From assembly GCA_031396505.1 (NCBI GenBank), contig JANNKX010000275.1:1-28210 (forward strand): a stretch of 28,210 bases of DNA, given 5' to 3'. The DNA comes from JAAFHS01 sp031396505. GTDB taxonomy: Bacteria; Pseudomonadota; Alphaproteobacteria; Rhodobacterales; Rhodobacteraceae. Below, piece after piece: positions 15,839-24,727 of this stretch (positions within the stretch are counted from its first letter, which is position 1; every line of letters begins with the position of its first letter). The notes under the pieces are model-generated. The model worked only from the letters and a program-made list of their open reading frames with translations, did no database searches and had not been told where the DNA came from. A program made the position numbers and the translations under genes.

Positions 15839-15872
15839 CCCATCCCTCGTAGGATGGGCAATCTGCCCATCC
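15839..15872 (+). terminator. Alternating hairpins after ubiG
   Basis: Right after the stop, CCCATCC (15839-15845) can pair with GGATGGG (15852-15858), and GGATGGGC (15852-15859) can instead pair with GCCCATCC (15865-15872). The two hairpins exclude each other. There is no T-run, so termination is only suggested by position; GTAGGATGGGC-type palindromes also occur as intergenic repeats in roseobacters (from memory). Confidence 0.4.
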
Positions 15873-15958
15873 CGCCCGCCCGATATCCAACGTTAACAAA
15901 ACATGAATACCGGCCCGAAATTCCGGTCTCACCCATTGTTTTCATTGAGAAAAGTCAA

Positions 15959-15978
15959 AAATTGACAGCCGTCAATTT
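15959..15978 (-). terminator. Intrinsic terminator of the type VI operon
   Basis: AAATTGAC and GTCAATTT (15971-15978 and 15959-15966 arms) form a perfect 8-bp stem with a four-base loop, and the minus strand continues with further T. It lies two bases beyond the ppkA stop. The stem is A/T-rich, so it may be weak. Confidence 0.5.
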
Positions 15979-15980
15979 GC

Positions 15981-17945
15981 CTATGGCTTCTGCTCAAACC
16001 ACGCGATTGCCACGCCTGCGCCCCCCTCGCGCTGCTCAATTTCGCGCTGCATCAACGGCAGCAGATCGCCTGCCGCCTTGCCATCCTGCGCCGCCGCCGC
16101 CGCCACCAGCGGTGTCGCCGCTGCAACCACGATGATCAGATAGGGCTGCGGCACCGCCTCGGTCGTCTTGGCCATCCCAAAACTGAACGTCGCCGATCCG
16201 TCCGGCTGATCGGTCAGTTGCTGCGTCAGGCCGAACACCTTGCCCTGCGGCGTCACCAGCACCATCCAAACCGGCCGCCCCCGCCGCTCACGGATTTGCC
16301 CGACGATGGACCCGTCCGGTGCCAGATTTTCACTGTCCAGCGTGATCACCGGCGCCACCGCACCCAATCCCTGCACACCGCGCGCAAAATCCAGCACCGC
16401 ACATTGCGCTTCCGTCACGATCCGGTCGCGCACATCCGGCTTGCTGCCAAACGCTGTTTCATAGGCCCCAGGCAGCGCTGCAAACGCCGCAGGCTTGGTC
16501 GCAAAGCCGGCAATCGTCCCCGCATCCGCGCCCCCCTCCAGCCGCGCCGCATAGCTGCACCCGCCCGCGTCAAACGCTGCCAGAAACGCCTCGCGCGATA
16601 CCGGGGGCGTCGGCGTCGTATTCGATCCGGCCACGGGGACGCTCACAGGGTCGGTCGATGCGACCACGTCCGGCGTCGGTGTCTCGCTGTCGGGAACCGG
16701 CTCAGGCTCCGGGTCATTTACCACCACCTCTGCCGCGCCGAACATGCCGCTCTGCCACGCATAACCGCCCCCCACAGCCGCCAGCGCCGCAACCAGCAAC
16801 CCCACCACCAGACCGCCCCCGCCGCCTTTTTTCACCTCTGGCATCGGTGCTGCGATGCCAAAACCCTGCGATACAGGCGGCGGCGTGCCGATCCCCGACG
16901 TTGCAGGCGCAATCCCGATCCCCGGCTGTGACAACGTGATCGCTGCCCGGCCCGGCGGTTGCCGCAGCCCCGGCACGGGCAGCGGCGCAGGCGGCACCGA
17001 AAAGTTGGGCGTGTAGGGCGCCGCTGACGGCCCCCCCATCCCGATCCCCTGCGTCACAATCACCGTGCGATCCGCCATCGGGTCCACCGGTCCTGCGCCA
17101 TAGCGCGCCGGAATATCCTGTGGCCGCTCCAGCATCCGGATCACATCCGTCATGCTCGCAGGCCGCATCTCCGGATCCGGCTCCAGCATATGCGCAAACA
17201 GTGGCTGCAATTCCGGGTAAATCCCTGTCAGGTCCGGAATTGCACGCCTTGCGTTCACCGCCTCAACCACCGACGATCCCATATCAATCGGCTCGCCACG
17301 CATCGCCGCCGCCATCAACAGCGCCAGCCCGTAAATATCCGTGCGCCGCCCGATGGTGCCGCCAAAATGGCCCAACTGTTCCGGAGAGACGTATTTGAAC
17401 TTGCCCGCCATCTGCCCGAACAGCGTCGCCTCCGACATTTCCGCCGATTTCGCGATGCCAAAGTCGATCAGCACCGCATCATCGATGCGGCCACCTTTCA
17501 GCATCACGTTGTCCGGCGACAGGTCGCGGTGCACCACATCCATCCCATGCGCCCGCTCCAGTCCCAGCGCCAGCCGCTTGGTCAACCGCGTCGCCTCGGC
17601 AAGGCTCAGCGGCCCCGATCCCTTCACATGATCCGACAGCGGCAGGCCGTCGATGAATTCCATGATCAGGCAGAACCGGTCCAGTGCCGCATCATGGACA
17701 AAGTTGTAGTACCGCACGATCGCCTGATCGGCCAACTGGCACAGAACTTTCGCTTCGCGCTTGAACAGCGCCGCCACCTTGGCATCATGCGCCAAGGATT
17801 GCAGCACGATCTTGATCGCCACCGCATCGCCCGAAAACACGTTGGTGCCGCGAAACACCTCGCCCATCCCGCCCGCGCTCAGCAGTTGTTCGATCTTGTA
17901 GTTGTTGTTGATAAGGGTGCCGATTGGCACCGCCTGATCGCTCAT
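15981..17945 (-). CDS. ppkA: Type VI secretion Ser/Thr kinase PpkA with periplasmic C-terminal domain
   Basis: Hanks-type kinase that by analogy to Pseudomonas and Agrobacterium PpkA phosphorylates type VI partners to switch secretion on. From ATG 17945 (overlapping the pppA stop, ATGA) it has 654 residues. Kinase domain about 15-275: Gly-loop SAGGMGEVF (23-31), Lys45 in VAIK, catalytic loop HRDLSPDNV (139-147, Asp141), DFG (161-163), SPEQ (187-190). The catalytic-loop Lys (HRDLKP) is Ser here. Residues 280-375 are a Pro/Gly-rich linker holding DRTVIVTQG (292-300), similar to motifs in TssL. One membrane helix (about 379-397) leads to a periplasmic domain of about 255 residues with two Cys, one in GGCSYAARLEGG and one in EAQCAVL, which may pair. 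Its ligand is unknown. Last gene of the six-gene operon. Confidence 0.88.
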   Translation of the reverse strand: MSDQAVPIGTLINNNYKIEQLLSAGGMGEVFRGTNVFSGDAVAIKIVLQSLAHDAKVAALFKREAKVLCQLADQAIVRYYNFVHDAALDRFCLIMEFIDGLPLSDHVKGSGPLSLAEATRLTKRLALGLERAHGMDVVHRDLSPDNVMLKGGRIDDAVLIDFGIAKSAEMSEATLFGQMAGKFKYVSPEQLGHFGGTIGRRTDIYGLALLMAAAMRGEPIDMGSSVVEAVNARRAIPDLTGIYPELQPLFAHMLEPDPEMRPASMTDVIRMLERPQDIPARYGAGPVDPMADRTVIVTQGIGMGGPSAAPYTPNFSVPPAPLPVPGLRQPPGRAAITLSQPGIGIAPATSGIGTPPPVSQGFGIAAPMPEVKKGGGGGLVVGLLVAALAAVGGGYAWQSGMFGAAEVVVNDPEPEPVPDSETPTPDVVASTDPVSVPVAGSNTTPTPPVSREAFLAAFDAGGCSYAARLEGGADAGTIAGFATKPAAFAALPGAYETAFGSKPDVRDRIVTEAQCAVLDFARGVQGLGAVAPVITLDSENLAPDGSIVGQIRERRGRPVWMVLVTPQGKVFGLTQQLTDQPDGSATFSFGMAKTTEAVPQPYLIIVVAAATPLVAAAAAQDGKAAGDLLPLMQREIEQREGGAGVAIAWFEQKP

Positions 17946-18694
17946 GTCATCATTCCTGCCTGATGGACCCGCAGAACCATCACCGTCACATTGTCCTTCG
18001 CCCCCCGCTCCAAGGTTTGCGCAATCAGCGTATCGCACACCTCTTGCGCCGTGCGCCCCATCGCCATCGCCTGCGCGATGTCGCTGTCTTCGTTGTGTTC
18101 CGTCAGCCCATCAGAACACAAAAGAAACGCATCACCCACGCGCAAATCGCCGCTGACCACGTCGCATTGCGGTTCCTCACTCACACCAATCGCCCGTGTG
18201 ATGACATTGCGCCGCGGCCATGTCAGCGCCTCGGCCTCCGTGATCATCCCCGCCTCCAGCAGCGCGCGCACTTCCGTGTGGTCCTGCGTCTGCTGGATCA
18301 ACTGGCCATCGCGCATCAAATAAATGCGGCTGTCGCCAGACCAGATGCAGGCATAATGCGCCTCATGCGCCAAAAGGCCGACCATCGTCGCCCCCACCGT
18401 CGCCCCGCCCAGTTCCGCCGCGTGCTGGCGGATGCGCGCATGCGCTGCGTTCAGCCGTTCCATGAACCGCGTTTGCAGATCGCCCGACGATGTGGGCATC
18501 GTGATTGTCAGCATTTCCTCGGCAATCGTGCGGCTGGCGAAATCGCCTGCGTCATGCCCGCCCATCCCATCGGCCACCACCCAGACACCCGAATCCGGAC
18601 GCGCCATGAACGCATCCTCGTTGTGGTCGCGCACGCGCCCCATGTCCGATCCCGCCCCGGTTTCCAAACTGAAAAGGTCCGATGCCACCCACAT
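17942..18694 (-). CDS. pppA: Type VI secretion PP2C-family phosphatase PppA
   Basis: Predicted to remove phosphate from Thr residues set by PpkA and so switch the type VI system off. From ATG 18694 the cytosolic product has 250 residues, one PP2C domain with all metal-site motifs: RDHNEDAF (22-29), VVADGMGGHDAG (39-50), SGDSRIY (119-125), CSDGLTE (193-199) and AKDNVTV (232-238). The start forms TAATG with the tagF stop, and its own stop overlaps the ppkA start (ATGA). A longer frame from 18874 adds 60 Gly/Arg-rich residues that overlap tagF and show no likeness. In Agrobacterium TagF and PppA are one fused protein; here they are two coupled genes. Confidence 0.92.
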   Translation of the reverse strand: MWVASDLFSLETGAGSDMGRVRDHNEDAFMARPDSGVWVVADGMGGHDAGDFASRTIAEEMLTITMPTSSGDLQTRFMERLNAAHARIRQHAAELGGATVGATMVGLLAHEAHYACIWSGDSRIYLMRDGQLIQQTQDHTEVRALLEAGMITEAEALTWPRRNVITRAIGVSEEPQCDVVSGDLRVGDAFLLCSDGLTEHNEDSDIAQAMAMGRTAQEVCDTLIAQTLERGAKDNVTVMVLRVHQAGMMT

Positions 18695-19353
18695 TACCCG
18701 GCCTCTGCAATATCTGCCGCGCCAATCGGCCGCCCGCCCGTCATCAGCCAGGCCAGCGCCTCGGGTGGCGGCAGACCATCGGTCGCATACAGCGCCGTCG
18801 GGTTGTCCATCACCCACCAATAGCTGCGCCCGTGGGCCGCGCGCAGATGGTCCGCCATTGCCACATCCGCCCACAACTGCGCCGTGTCGCCATCATCGCG
18901 TGATGCCCAAAAGGCAGGGTCCGCATCCACATCCTCGCCCGTCACATCCGGCAACAGATCAATGATCCCCTGCGCACCCTTGGTTGCATCCGGCGCAAGG
19001 TCCGTCAGCAACCCCGCCACATCCGCCGCATAGGTATCGACCGGGTCAATCGACGGGGGCAGGGCCCCCGGCCCCGCATGCCCCGCCAGCAGCGGAAACC
19101 GCCGCCCCACCTTGTCCTCGGACGGGCGCATCGCCCCGCGCAACGCCCCGTCGCCGCTGACCCGCGCCCCGATCCAGAACGCAATCGTCGGGCTGCTGTC
19201 AAAGCCATCCTGCCATGCCTCGCCCCACGCGCCCCGCAGCGCCGAAAGACTGCCGTTCAGCCATGCCTCCAGCCGGTCTTGCGCAACCCCCGAAAGGCCT
19301 GCCGTCACAAAGTCGCCAAAGGCCGGGTGCTTGCCGTACACAAATCGCGCCAT
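18694..19353 (-). CDS. tagF: Type VI secretion repressor TagF (ImpM family)
   Basis: TagF proteins hold the type VI system inactive after translation, in known cases by binding the FHA protein. From ATG 19353 the product has 219 residues. The family opening VYGKHPAFGDFV (5-16) and the later GRSYWWVMDNP segment identify it; FDSSPTIAFWIGARVSGDG and VGRRFPLLAGHAG fit the middle. A TTG at 19359 overlaps the tssM stop (TTGA) and would add two residues. I prefer ATG 19353 because GGA lies seven bases before it but only about three before the TTG. It follows tssM by two bases and its stop shares one base with the pppA start. Confidence 0.88.
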   Translation of the reverse strand: MARFVYGKHPAFGDFVTAGLSGVAQDRLEAWLNGSLSALRGAWGEAWQDGFDSSPTIAFWIGARVSGDGALRGAMRPSEDKVGRRFPLLAGHAGPGALPPSIDPVDTYAADVAGLLTDLAPDATKGAQGIIDLLPDVTGEDVDADPAFWASRDDGDTAQLWADVAMADHLRAAHGRSYWWVMDNPTALYATDGLPPPEALAWLMTGGRPIGAADIAEAG

Positions 19354-19355
19354 GC

Positions 19356-22300
19356 TCAATCCAAACTTTGTGGGCAGCCGAAATCAGCCAGCTCGCGCAT
19401 CGTGAACGGATTCGATGCCGCGTTGAAACCGAATTCATAGGTGATCGGCCGCCCGCCAATCTGGAACGTCGCCCGTGTGACCGATCCGTTGGTCTGCACC
19501 GATGCCGCCTGCCGCAACAGCCGCACAACCGCCCATGGCCCTTCGCGGTTCTGGATGCTGCTTTCGCGGTCCAGCCCCGGAAAAATCTGCAACGTCGCAG
19601 ACGCCCCTTGCCCCGGCCATACCACCGATGCCGGCGGGTCGCCCGCCGCCGTCAGCACGTTTGTTCCGTTGATTTCCAACTGCGCGCTTTCGATCGTCGG
19701 GTGCGAATCAACATGCGTCACGCTGATCGCCACCTCAGGGGTCGTGCCCCCGTTGCCAAAGAACGCCCGCCTGATCTTATCGGCCCGGTCAAATTGCACC
19801 AGTGTCGCCGGGTTCATCCGCGCCGCCAGCGCGTTGTTCGGATCATAGGCCAGCCCATCTTCGGTGCGGATCACCAGATTGGCAAGGTAGGTGTTGAAAA
19901 ACGTATCCATGTCCCCGCCCGGCCCAAAGAACTTGCCGAATTCCGAGGGCGGCACATGCCGCTGGCTGTTGGAAAACGGAAAGAACGCCGTGATATTGTC
20001 GCGGCACTGGAACGTGATCGTATTGGTCAAGGCCCGGTTCATTTCCGCCAGCGTTGCATCCGTCGCCTCACCCCGGAAATCCGTCTCCGCTTCCGTCACC
20101 AGCTTTGCCACCGCATCGGGCAGGCGCGAATTGTTGCGCGTCAGGTTCGACAACAGTTGCGGCAGCACCGCCGCCGATTGCGCCGGGTTCGTCGCCCCCA
20201 GCCGCAGATTGCCCCGGATCGCCTCAAGATCCGCAAGGATGATGTCGATCGGGCGTTGGCCCGTCTCTCCATCCAGCAGAACGTGCCAGTCGCGGAATTG
20301 CTCTTCGATCTGTTCAATCGGCCGCGTGATCCCATCATTCCCGGCACTGCCGCCACCCACACGGACTTGCGATTTTGCGTTGGCGGCGACGGCATCCAGC
20401 AAGACCCGCTGTGTTCCGCTGGACCGGCTCACGATACGGCCCGCAAAGGTCGACAGGACATCGCCCGCCACGCCTTCCGCAACCGTTTCGCCTTCGGGTG
20501 CCGCTTCGCCACCACCCCCGGCCATCAAAGCGGCCACTTCCTCTGGCGACATGCCTTCGAATTGCTTGTATTCGCGTGACAACTGCGTCTCGCCCTTGAT
20601 CGTCTCCGCCAGCTTCAGAATCGGTGAGGTAAATGGTGCTGATGCGGCTCCCAAGGCATCATATGCAGGCTTGTCCGCCGACATGCTGGCCAGTGTCAGC
20701 TTGTCCAGCATCCCCTGCCATCCGGCCCGGAACTCCTTGCCATAGCGGGTCATCAACGCGATGTCCAAACCGGCAAGCTGGCTGTCGAAATCTGCCAGAT
20801 TGGCCTGATCGCCCAGCACCCACTTGTCTTCTTCCAGCGTGGTTTTCACCGCCGCCAACTGGTCAATGAAGAACCCCCAGAAGCCCTGATAGGTAAACAG
20901 CCCCGGCACTTTCAGATCGCTCAGCGCCGACCCGTCCGTCGTGGCGAAAACAATCTCCGAGTCCGGCCCAGTCGTGGTGATCAAGACCAATTCGCCCAAC
21001 TGTGCCGCCGATGCCTCGTCAAGGATCACTGACCATGCCTGATCCGCCACCGACATCTGCACGATTGCACTGCGCGCCGAGGTTACGCGTCCTTCGTCAA
21101 GTGCGATCGTCGCATCCCGGTCCTTGCCCAGCAGCAGCATCGCTTCCAGATGCCGCGCCAGTTGTTCGCGTTGCGTGATCCCGTCAAGGCCGGTGAACTG
21201 TTCGCGCCAGATCTCGTCAAACCACGCCTTGATCGCATCGTCATCCGTGCGGCCACCCTGTTTGCCCAGCAGCATGTAAACTTTCAGCGCGCGGTAGATG
21301 TTGGTGGTATCGCCATCGGCCTCGAATTGCGGCAGGCGCAATTCGGTATCCAGAATAAGCCGTGGCCGCAGCATCTGTTCCAGCGCGTCGCCGTAAGCCT
21401 CGGTTGCCGCGTTCTGCAACCGCGCGCGTTGTGACAGGCCAAACCCTTCGGCCCATGTGGGCTCGGTCGATGTGCCAAACCCGGCCGGCTGCAACCGCAA
21501 CCGCTCCAGATGTTCCAGCACCGGGCTCAGGTCCGGATTATCAATCTCGGTGCGGTCAATTTCCACCTGCGCCGCACGCGCGTAGGTCGCCGCTTCGGCC
21601 TTCGCCGTCAGCACAAGGTTGTTGTTGTTCCAATAGCTCAGCCCAAGGGCCGCCCCCGCCCCAACCGTCACTATCGCAATCGTTGACAGCGCAAGCCCCC
21701 GCAGAATTGCCGTGCGCCGCACCGCCTTCATGTCATGCGAAACCCAGTCGCGTTCGGCAAAGATCACCTTGCGCAACAGATCATGCAGGAAGAAACTTTT
21801 GCCCGACCCCGACATGAACGCGGGCGCAAACCCGCCGCCGCCCGCATTCTGCGCCATCGCCCCCAGCACTTGGTCAATCGGCGTGCCTTCCTGCGTGCCC
21901 GAGGTAAAGTAGAACCCCCGCAAAATCGCGTTGGTCTTGTACCGCGTCGGCTCAAACACCCGGCGCATGAAATCTGATACGTTGTCGCGCAGCAGGGCCA
22001 ACTGCCCCGGCAACCCGAAAATCGCAATCCGGCTGACGCCATCGGGTTCTTCCGACAAACGGTCGATCACCTCGTCCGACAGCCGCCCCACCAGACGGTC
22101 ATATTCCTGCGGCACCTGCTGCCAGGTTTCGGCCTTGCGGTCCTTGGTCTGGAACGTCGCCCCCCACACCAGTTTCCGCCGGTTCAGGGTAAAGCTCGCA
22201 AAAAATTCGCGGAAACCCGAAATCAGGTCGGCCTTGGTGAACAGCACATAAACCGTAAAGTCGATCTTCAGCTGTTCATGTATTTCCGCCAGCCGCATCC

Positions 22301-23018
22301 GCACCGTTTCGGCGTTGCGCGCCAGCGTTTCCTCGGTCGCATTCATCATATCCTCGACCGAAAACGCAAGGATCACCCCGTTGATCGGCTGGTTCGGTCT
22401 GCTTTTCTTTAACAGGTCCAGAAACGCGTTCCAGCTTGCCTCGTCCGCGCCCTTGTCGCTGTCTTGCGTGGTATAGCGCCCCGCCGTATCGATCAGGATC
22501 GCATCTTCCGCAAACCACCAGTCGCAATAACGCGTGCCGCCAAAGCCTTCGATCACGCCGCCTTCGTTCTTCGCCAGCGGAAATTCGATGCCCGAATTCT
22601 TCAACGCCGTTGTCTTGCCCGCGCCCGGCGGCCCGATGATCACGTACCACGGCAGGTCATACAGAAATGTCTTGCCGCCCGACTTTTTCAGCGTTGCAAG
22701 CGCCCCTTGCATCCGTTCCGCCAGAACCTTGCCATCGCCCACAGGCTCCGCCAACAGCACCGCTTCCAGATTTTCCGCCTGCCTGCGCCGCCGCCGCCAG
22801 CGCACGAACCACACGATCAGGAAAATGCTGACGATCCCGCCGATCACCGCCGCCCGGAACCAGACCGTGCCGAACAGTTCGATCCCCGTCATCGGCCCGC
22901 CAAACCAGACGCCCGCAAAGAACGCCGCGATGAACAGAATATAGAACGGCCAGGCCATCCAGGGCCGCCATTTCACCCGCGGTATCAGACGGAACAGAAT
23001 TGCGAAAATGTTGTTCAA
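19356..23018 (-). CDS. tssM: Type VI secretion inner-membrane protein TssM (IcmF family)
   Basis: TssM is the large inner-membrane component that, with TssL and usually the lipoprotein TssJ, spans the envelope and anchors the baseplate and tail. The 1220-residue protein has two N-terminal membrane helices (about 22-39 and 54-73), a cytosolic NTPase-like domain with Walker A GPPGAGKT (129-136) and Walker B-like ILIDTAGRY (174-182), a third helix (about 438-462), and a long periplasmic part ending in the IcmF C-terminal beta domain (PTIESAQLEINGT to the final FGCPQSLD). Length is normal. It starts with TTG 23018 inside the tssL stop (TTGA); AAGGAGG lies about eight bases upstream, which makes this start convincing. 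Walker A is intact, which is not so in all family members. Confidence 0.95.
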   Translation of the reverse strand: MNNIFAILFRLIPRVKWRPWMAWPFYILFIAAFFAGVWFGGPMTGIELFGTVWFRAAVIGGIVSIFLIVWFVRWRRRRRQAENLEAVLLAEPVGDGKVLAERMQGALATLKKSGGKTFLYDLPWYVIIGPPGAGKTTALKNSGIEFPLAKNEGGVIEGFGGTRYCDWWFAEDAILIDTAGRYTTQDSDKGADEASWNAFLDLLKKSRPNQPINGVILAFSVEDMMNATEETLARNAETVRMRLAEIHEQLKIDFTVYVLFTKADLISGFREFFASFTLNRRKLVWGATFQTKDRKAETWQQVPQEYDRLVGRLSDEVIDRLSEEPDGVSRIAIFGLPGQLALLRDNVSDFMRRVFEPTRYKTNAILRGFYFTSGTQEGTPIDQVLGAMAQNAGGGGFAPAFMSGSGKSFFLHDLLRKVIFAERDWVSHDMKAVRRTAILRGLALSTIAIVTVGAGAALGLSYWNNNNLVLTAKAEAATYARAAQVEIDRTEIDNPDLSPVLEHLERLRLQPAGFGTSTEPTWAEGFGLSQRARLQNAATEAYGDALEQMLRPRLILDTELRLPQFEADGDTTNIYRALKVYMLLGKQGGRTDDDAIKAWFDEIWREQFTGLDGITQREQLARHLEAMLLLGKDRDATIALDEGRVTSARSAIVQMSVADQAWSVILDEASAAQLGELVLITTTGPDSEIVFATTDGSALSDLKVPGLFTYQGFWGFFIDQLAAVKTTLEEDKWVLGDQANLADFDSQLAGLDIALMTRYGKEFRAGWQGMLDKLTLASMSADKPAYDALGAASAPFTSPILKLAETIKGETQLSREYKQFEGMSPEEVAALMAGGGGEAAPEGETVAEGVAGDVLSTFAGRIVSRSSGTQRVLLDAVAANAKSQVRVGGGSAGNDGITRPIEQIEEQFRDWHVLLDGETGQRPIDIILADLEAIRGNLRLGATNPAQSAAVLPQLLSNLTRNNSRLPDAVAKLVTEAETDFRGEATDATLAEMNRALTNTITFQCRDNITAFFPFSNSQRHVPPSEFGKFFGPGGDMDTFFNTYLANLVIRTEDGLAYDPNNALAARMNPATLVQFDRADKIRRAFFGNGGTTPEVAISVTHVDSHPTIESAQLEINGTNVLTAAGDPPASVVWPGQGASATLQIFPGLDRESSIQNREGPWAVVRLLRQAASVQTNGSVTRATFQIGGRPITYEFGFNAASNPFTMRELADFGCPQSLD

Positions 23019-24727
23019 AACGTCCCCTCCTTGGCCAGAAGGATTTCAACCCGCCTGTTCAACGCGCGCCCCTCGTCTGTTGCATTGTCGCCAATCGGGT
23101 CCGCCTCACCTTTGCCTTCAACGCTCAGGCGCGTGGCGTCGGTCAAGGTCGCCGCAATCACATCGCTCACCCCTTGGGCTCTGGCAAGTGACAACTCATC
23201 GTTGGTTTTGAACTGCCCCCGCCCTGACATCTGCGTGCTGTCGGTAAAGCCCAAAATCCGCACCGGCCCCGGTTCGGTGTTCAGCATCGCCGCAATTTCC
23301 GCCGCCAGTGCCGCAAATTCCGGCTTCACCGTCGCCTTGCCGGAATCAAACAGCAACAGGTTGCTGACCCGCACAAAAATGAAATCGCCCTTGGTCCCCA
23401 CCGCCACGCTGCCGTCCGCCAGCCGTGCCGCCAGTGCCGCACTGATCCGGTCCAGTTGCGTTGTATCCACCGGGGCAACAAACGCCTGCACAATCGGTGT
23501 GCTGCGCAGCAAGGTGATCGCCGCACTGTTCGGATGCATCAGGTTCAGGCTGCGCGCCACCTCGCCCCCATCGCGGGCCAAAAGCGTGCTGAGCCCCGCA
23601 TAAGTCCCCACAATCGCCGCCAGCGCCAGCGACGCCACCGCCCAGATCGGCACGCCGCCAAACTTCCGCCGCCCGCCCATCGGCACCGCCGTCCAGTTGA
23701 CCGACACATCCTCATCCGGGCGCGGCTTGACCCGCCGCAGCGTCTCATAGATCGCGGCCCTGATCCGCGCCAGTTCGACCGATCCGTTCTGCATCGTCCG
23801 GTACTGCCCTTCAAAGCCCAGCGACAGGCACGTCAGCATCAGCTCCAGCAACTGAAACCGCTGCCCCGGTGCCTGCATCGCCTTTTCCGCCTCCATGAAG
23901 AAACCCACACCCGAATTGCGCTGCTGAAAGAACCGCGCCACCATCGAATACTGTTCCCACACGCCCCGGTCCGACCCCGGCAGATTCTGCACGATGTCAT
24001 CCGCCGTGCCGCACAGCACATACTTGCCCACCTGCGCCTCGTGCGGATCACAGCCCGATTCCACCGCGTTGCGTTCGAACACCTCAATCTCGCGCGTCAC
24101 ATGGTCCATCAACGGCATCGCCTGCATTTCCACGAGGCCCGTGCGCAAACGCCCGAACAGGATCAACAGGTTCGCCGCCGCCGCAACCAGCGGATTGGAC
24201 GATCCCCCTTTGCCCAGACCCGTCGCACGCAGCGCGGCATCCAGACTGATGCGGGGTTGCTGCATCTGCACCGGGGCCTGTGGACGCTGCGACGGCATCG
24301 TCGGAAAGAATCCCTCAGGCGCGCCAAGCGCCTGCCCGATACCACTTGGCGCGCCATAGGCAGGCGGGGCCTGATACGCGGGTTGTGCCGGGGGCTGATA
24401 GGGCGGCTGGTAAGGCGGCTGATAGGGTTGCGGGGCGGGCTGCTGATACGTTGGTTGCGGCGGCAATGCACCGCCCAGCCAGGTATTACCCCCCGCAGGC
24501 GGCGCGCCAAAGGGCTGCTGCGGGGCAGGGGCGTTGGGCTGAAATCCGCCCGGTTGATACCCCGGCTGCGGGCCTGCCGGGCGCGGCTGGATCGGCAGCG
24601 CCCCGCCGATCACCGTGCGATCGCCCCCTTCCGGCGGCTGGCCAATGCCCACAGGCCGTTGCGGTTGCGCGCCAAACCCCGGCAACGCCCCCCCGAAAAC
24701 CGTCTTGTCCTTGTCGCTTCCGCTCAT
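23015..24727 (-). CDS. tssL: Type VI secretion protein TssL with C-terminal OmpA domain and Pro/Gln-rich extension
   Basis: TssL (DotU/IcmH family) links the baseplate to TssM. From ATG 24727 (TGATG with the tssK stop; GGAGAA eight bases upstream) it has 570 residues. Residues 1-170 are a low-complexity Pro/Gln/Gly extension with DKTVFGGALP (7-16), DRTVIGGALP (36-45), NTWLGGALP (81-89) and repeated YQPP (102-113). The DotU domain covers about 175-335 (NPLVAAAANLLILFGRLR). One membrane helix (358-379) leads to the periplasm, with an OmpA/peptidoglycan-binding domain (about 450-565: LLFDSGKATVKPEF, ILGFTDSTQ, LSLARAQGV, ALNRRVEI). Agrobacterium TssL is phosphorylated by PpkA near its N-terminus and then bound by Fha. 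Thr9 and Thr38 are the natural candidates here (inference). Confidence 0.95.
   Translation of the reverse strand: MSGSDKDKTVFGGALPGFGAQPQRPVGIGQPPEGGDRTVIGGALPIQPRPAGPQPGYQPGGFQPNAPAPQQPFGAPPAGGNTWLGGALPPQPTYQQPAPQPYQPPYQPPYQPPAQPAYQAPPAYGAPSGIGQALGAPEGFFPTMPSQRPQAPVQMQQPRISLDAALRATGLGKGGSSNPLVAAAANLLILFGRLRTGLVEMQAMPLMDHVTREIEVFERNAVESGCDPHEAQVGKYVLCGTADDIVQNLPGSDRGVWEQYSMVARFFQQRNSGVGFFMEAEKAMQAPGQRFQLLELMLTCLSLGFEGQYRTMQNGSVELARIRAAIYETLRRVKPRPDEDVSVNWTAVPMGGRRKFGGVPIWAVASLALAAIVGTYAGLSTLLARDGGEVARSLNLMHPNSAAITLLRSTPIVQAFVAPVDTTQLDRISAALAARLADGSVAVGTKGDFIFVRVSNLLLFDSGKATVKPEFAALAAEIAAMLNTEPGPVRILGFTDSTQMSGRGQFKTNDELSLARAQGVSDVIAATLTDATRLSVEGKGEADPIGDNATDEGRALNRRVEILLAKEGTF
24393..24428. 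repeat. Three 12-bp tandem repeats inside tssL
   Basis: The unit GGCTGATAGGGC, with a GGCTGGTAAGGC variant in the middle, is repeated in register and encodes the YQPP run of the TssL linker. Such units can change in number by slippage without breaking the frame. Confidence 0.7.

Noticed and set aside
19215..20579. Plus-strand open frame of 454 codons
   Set aside because: Antisense to tssM and tagF, with shadow-type composition.
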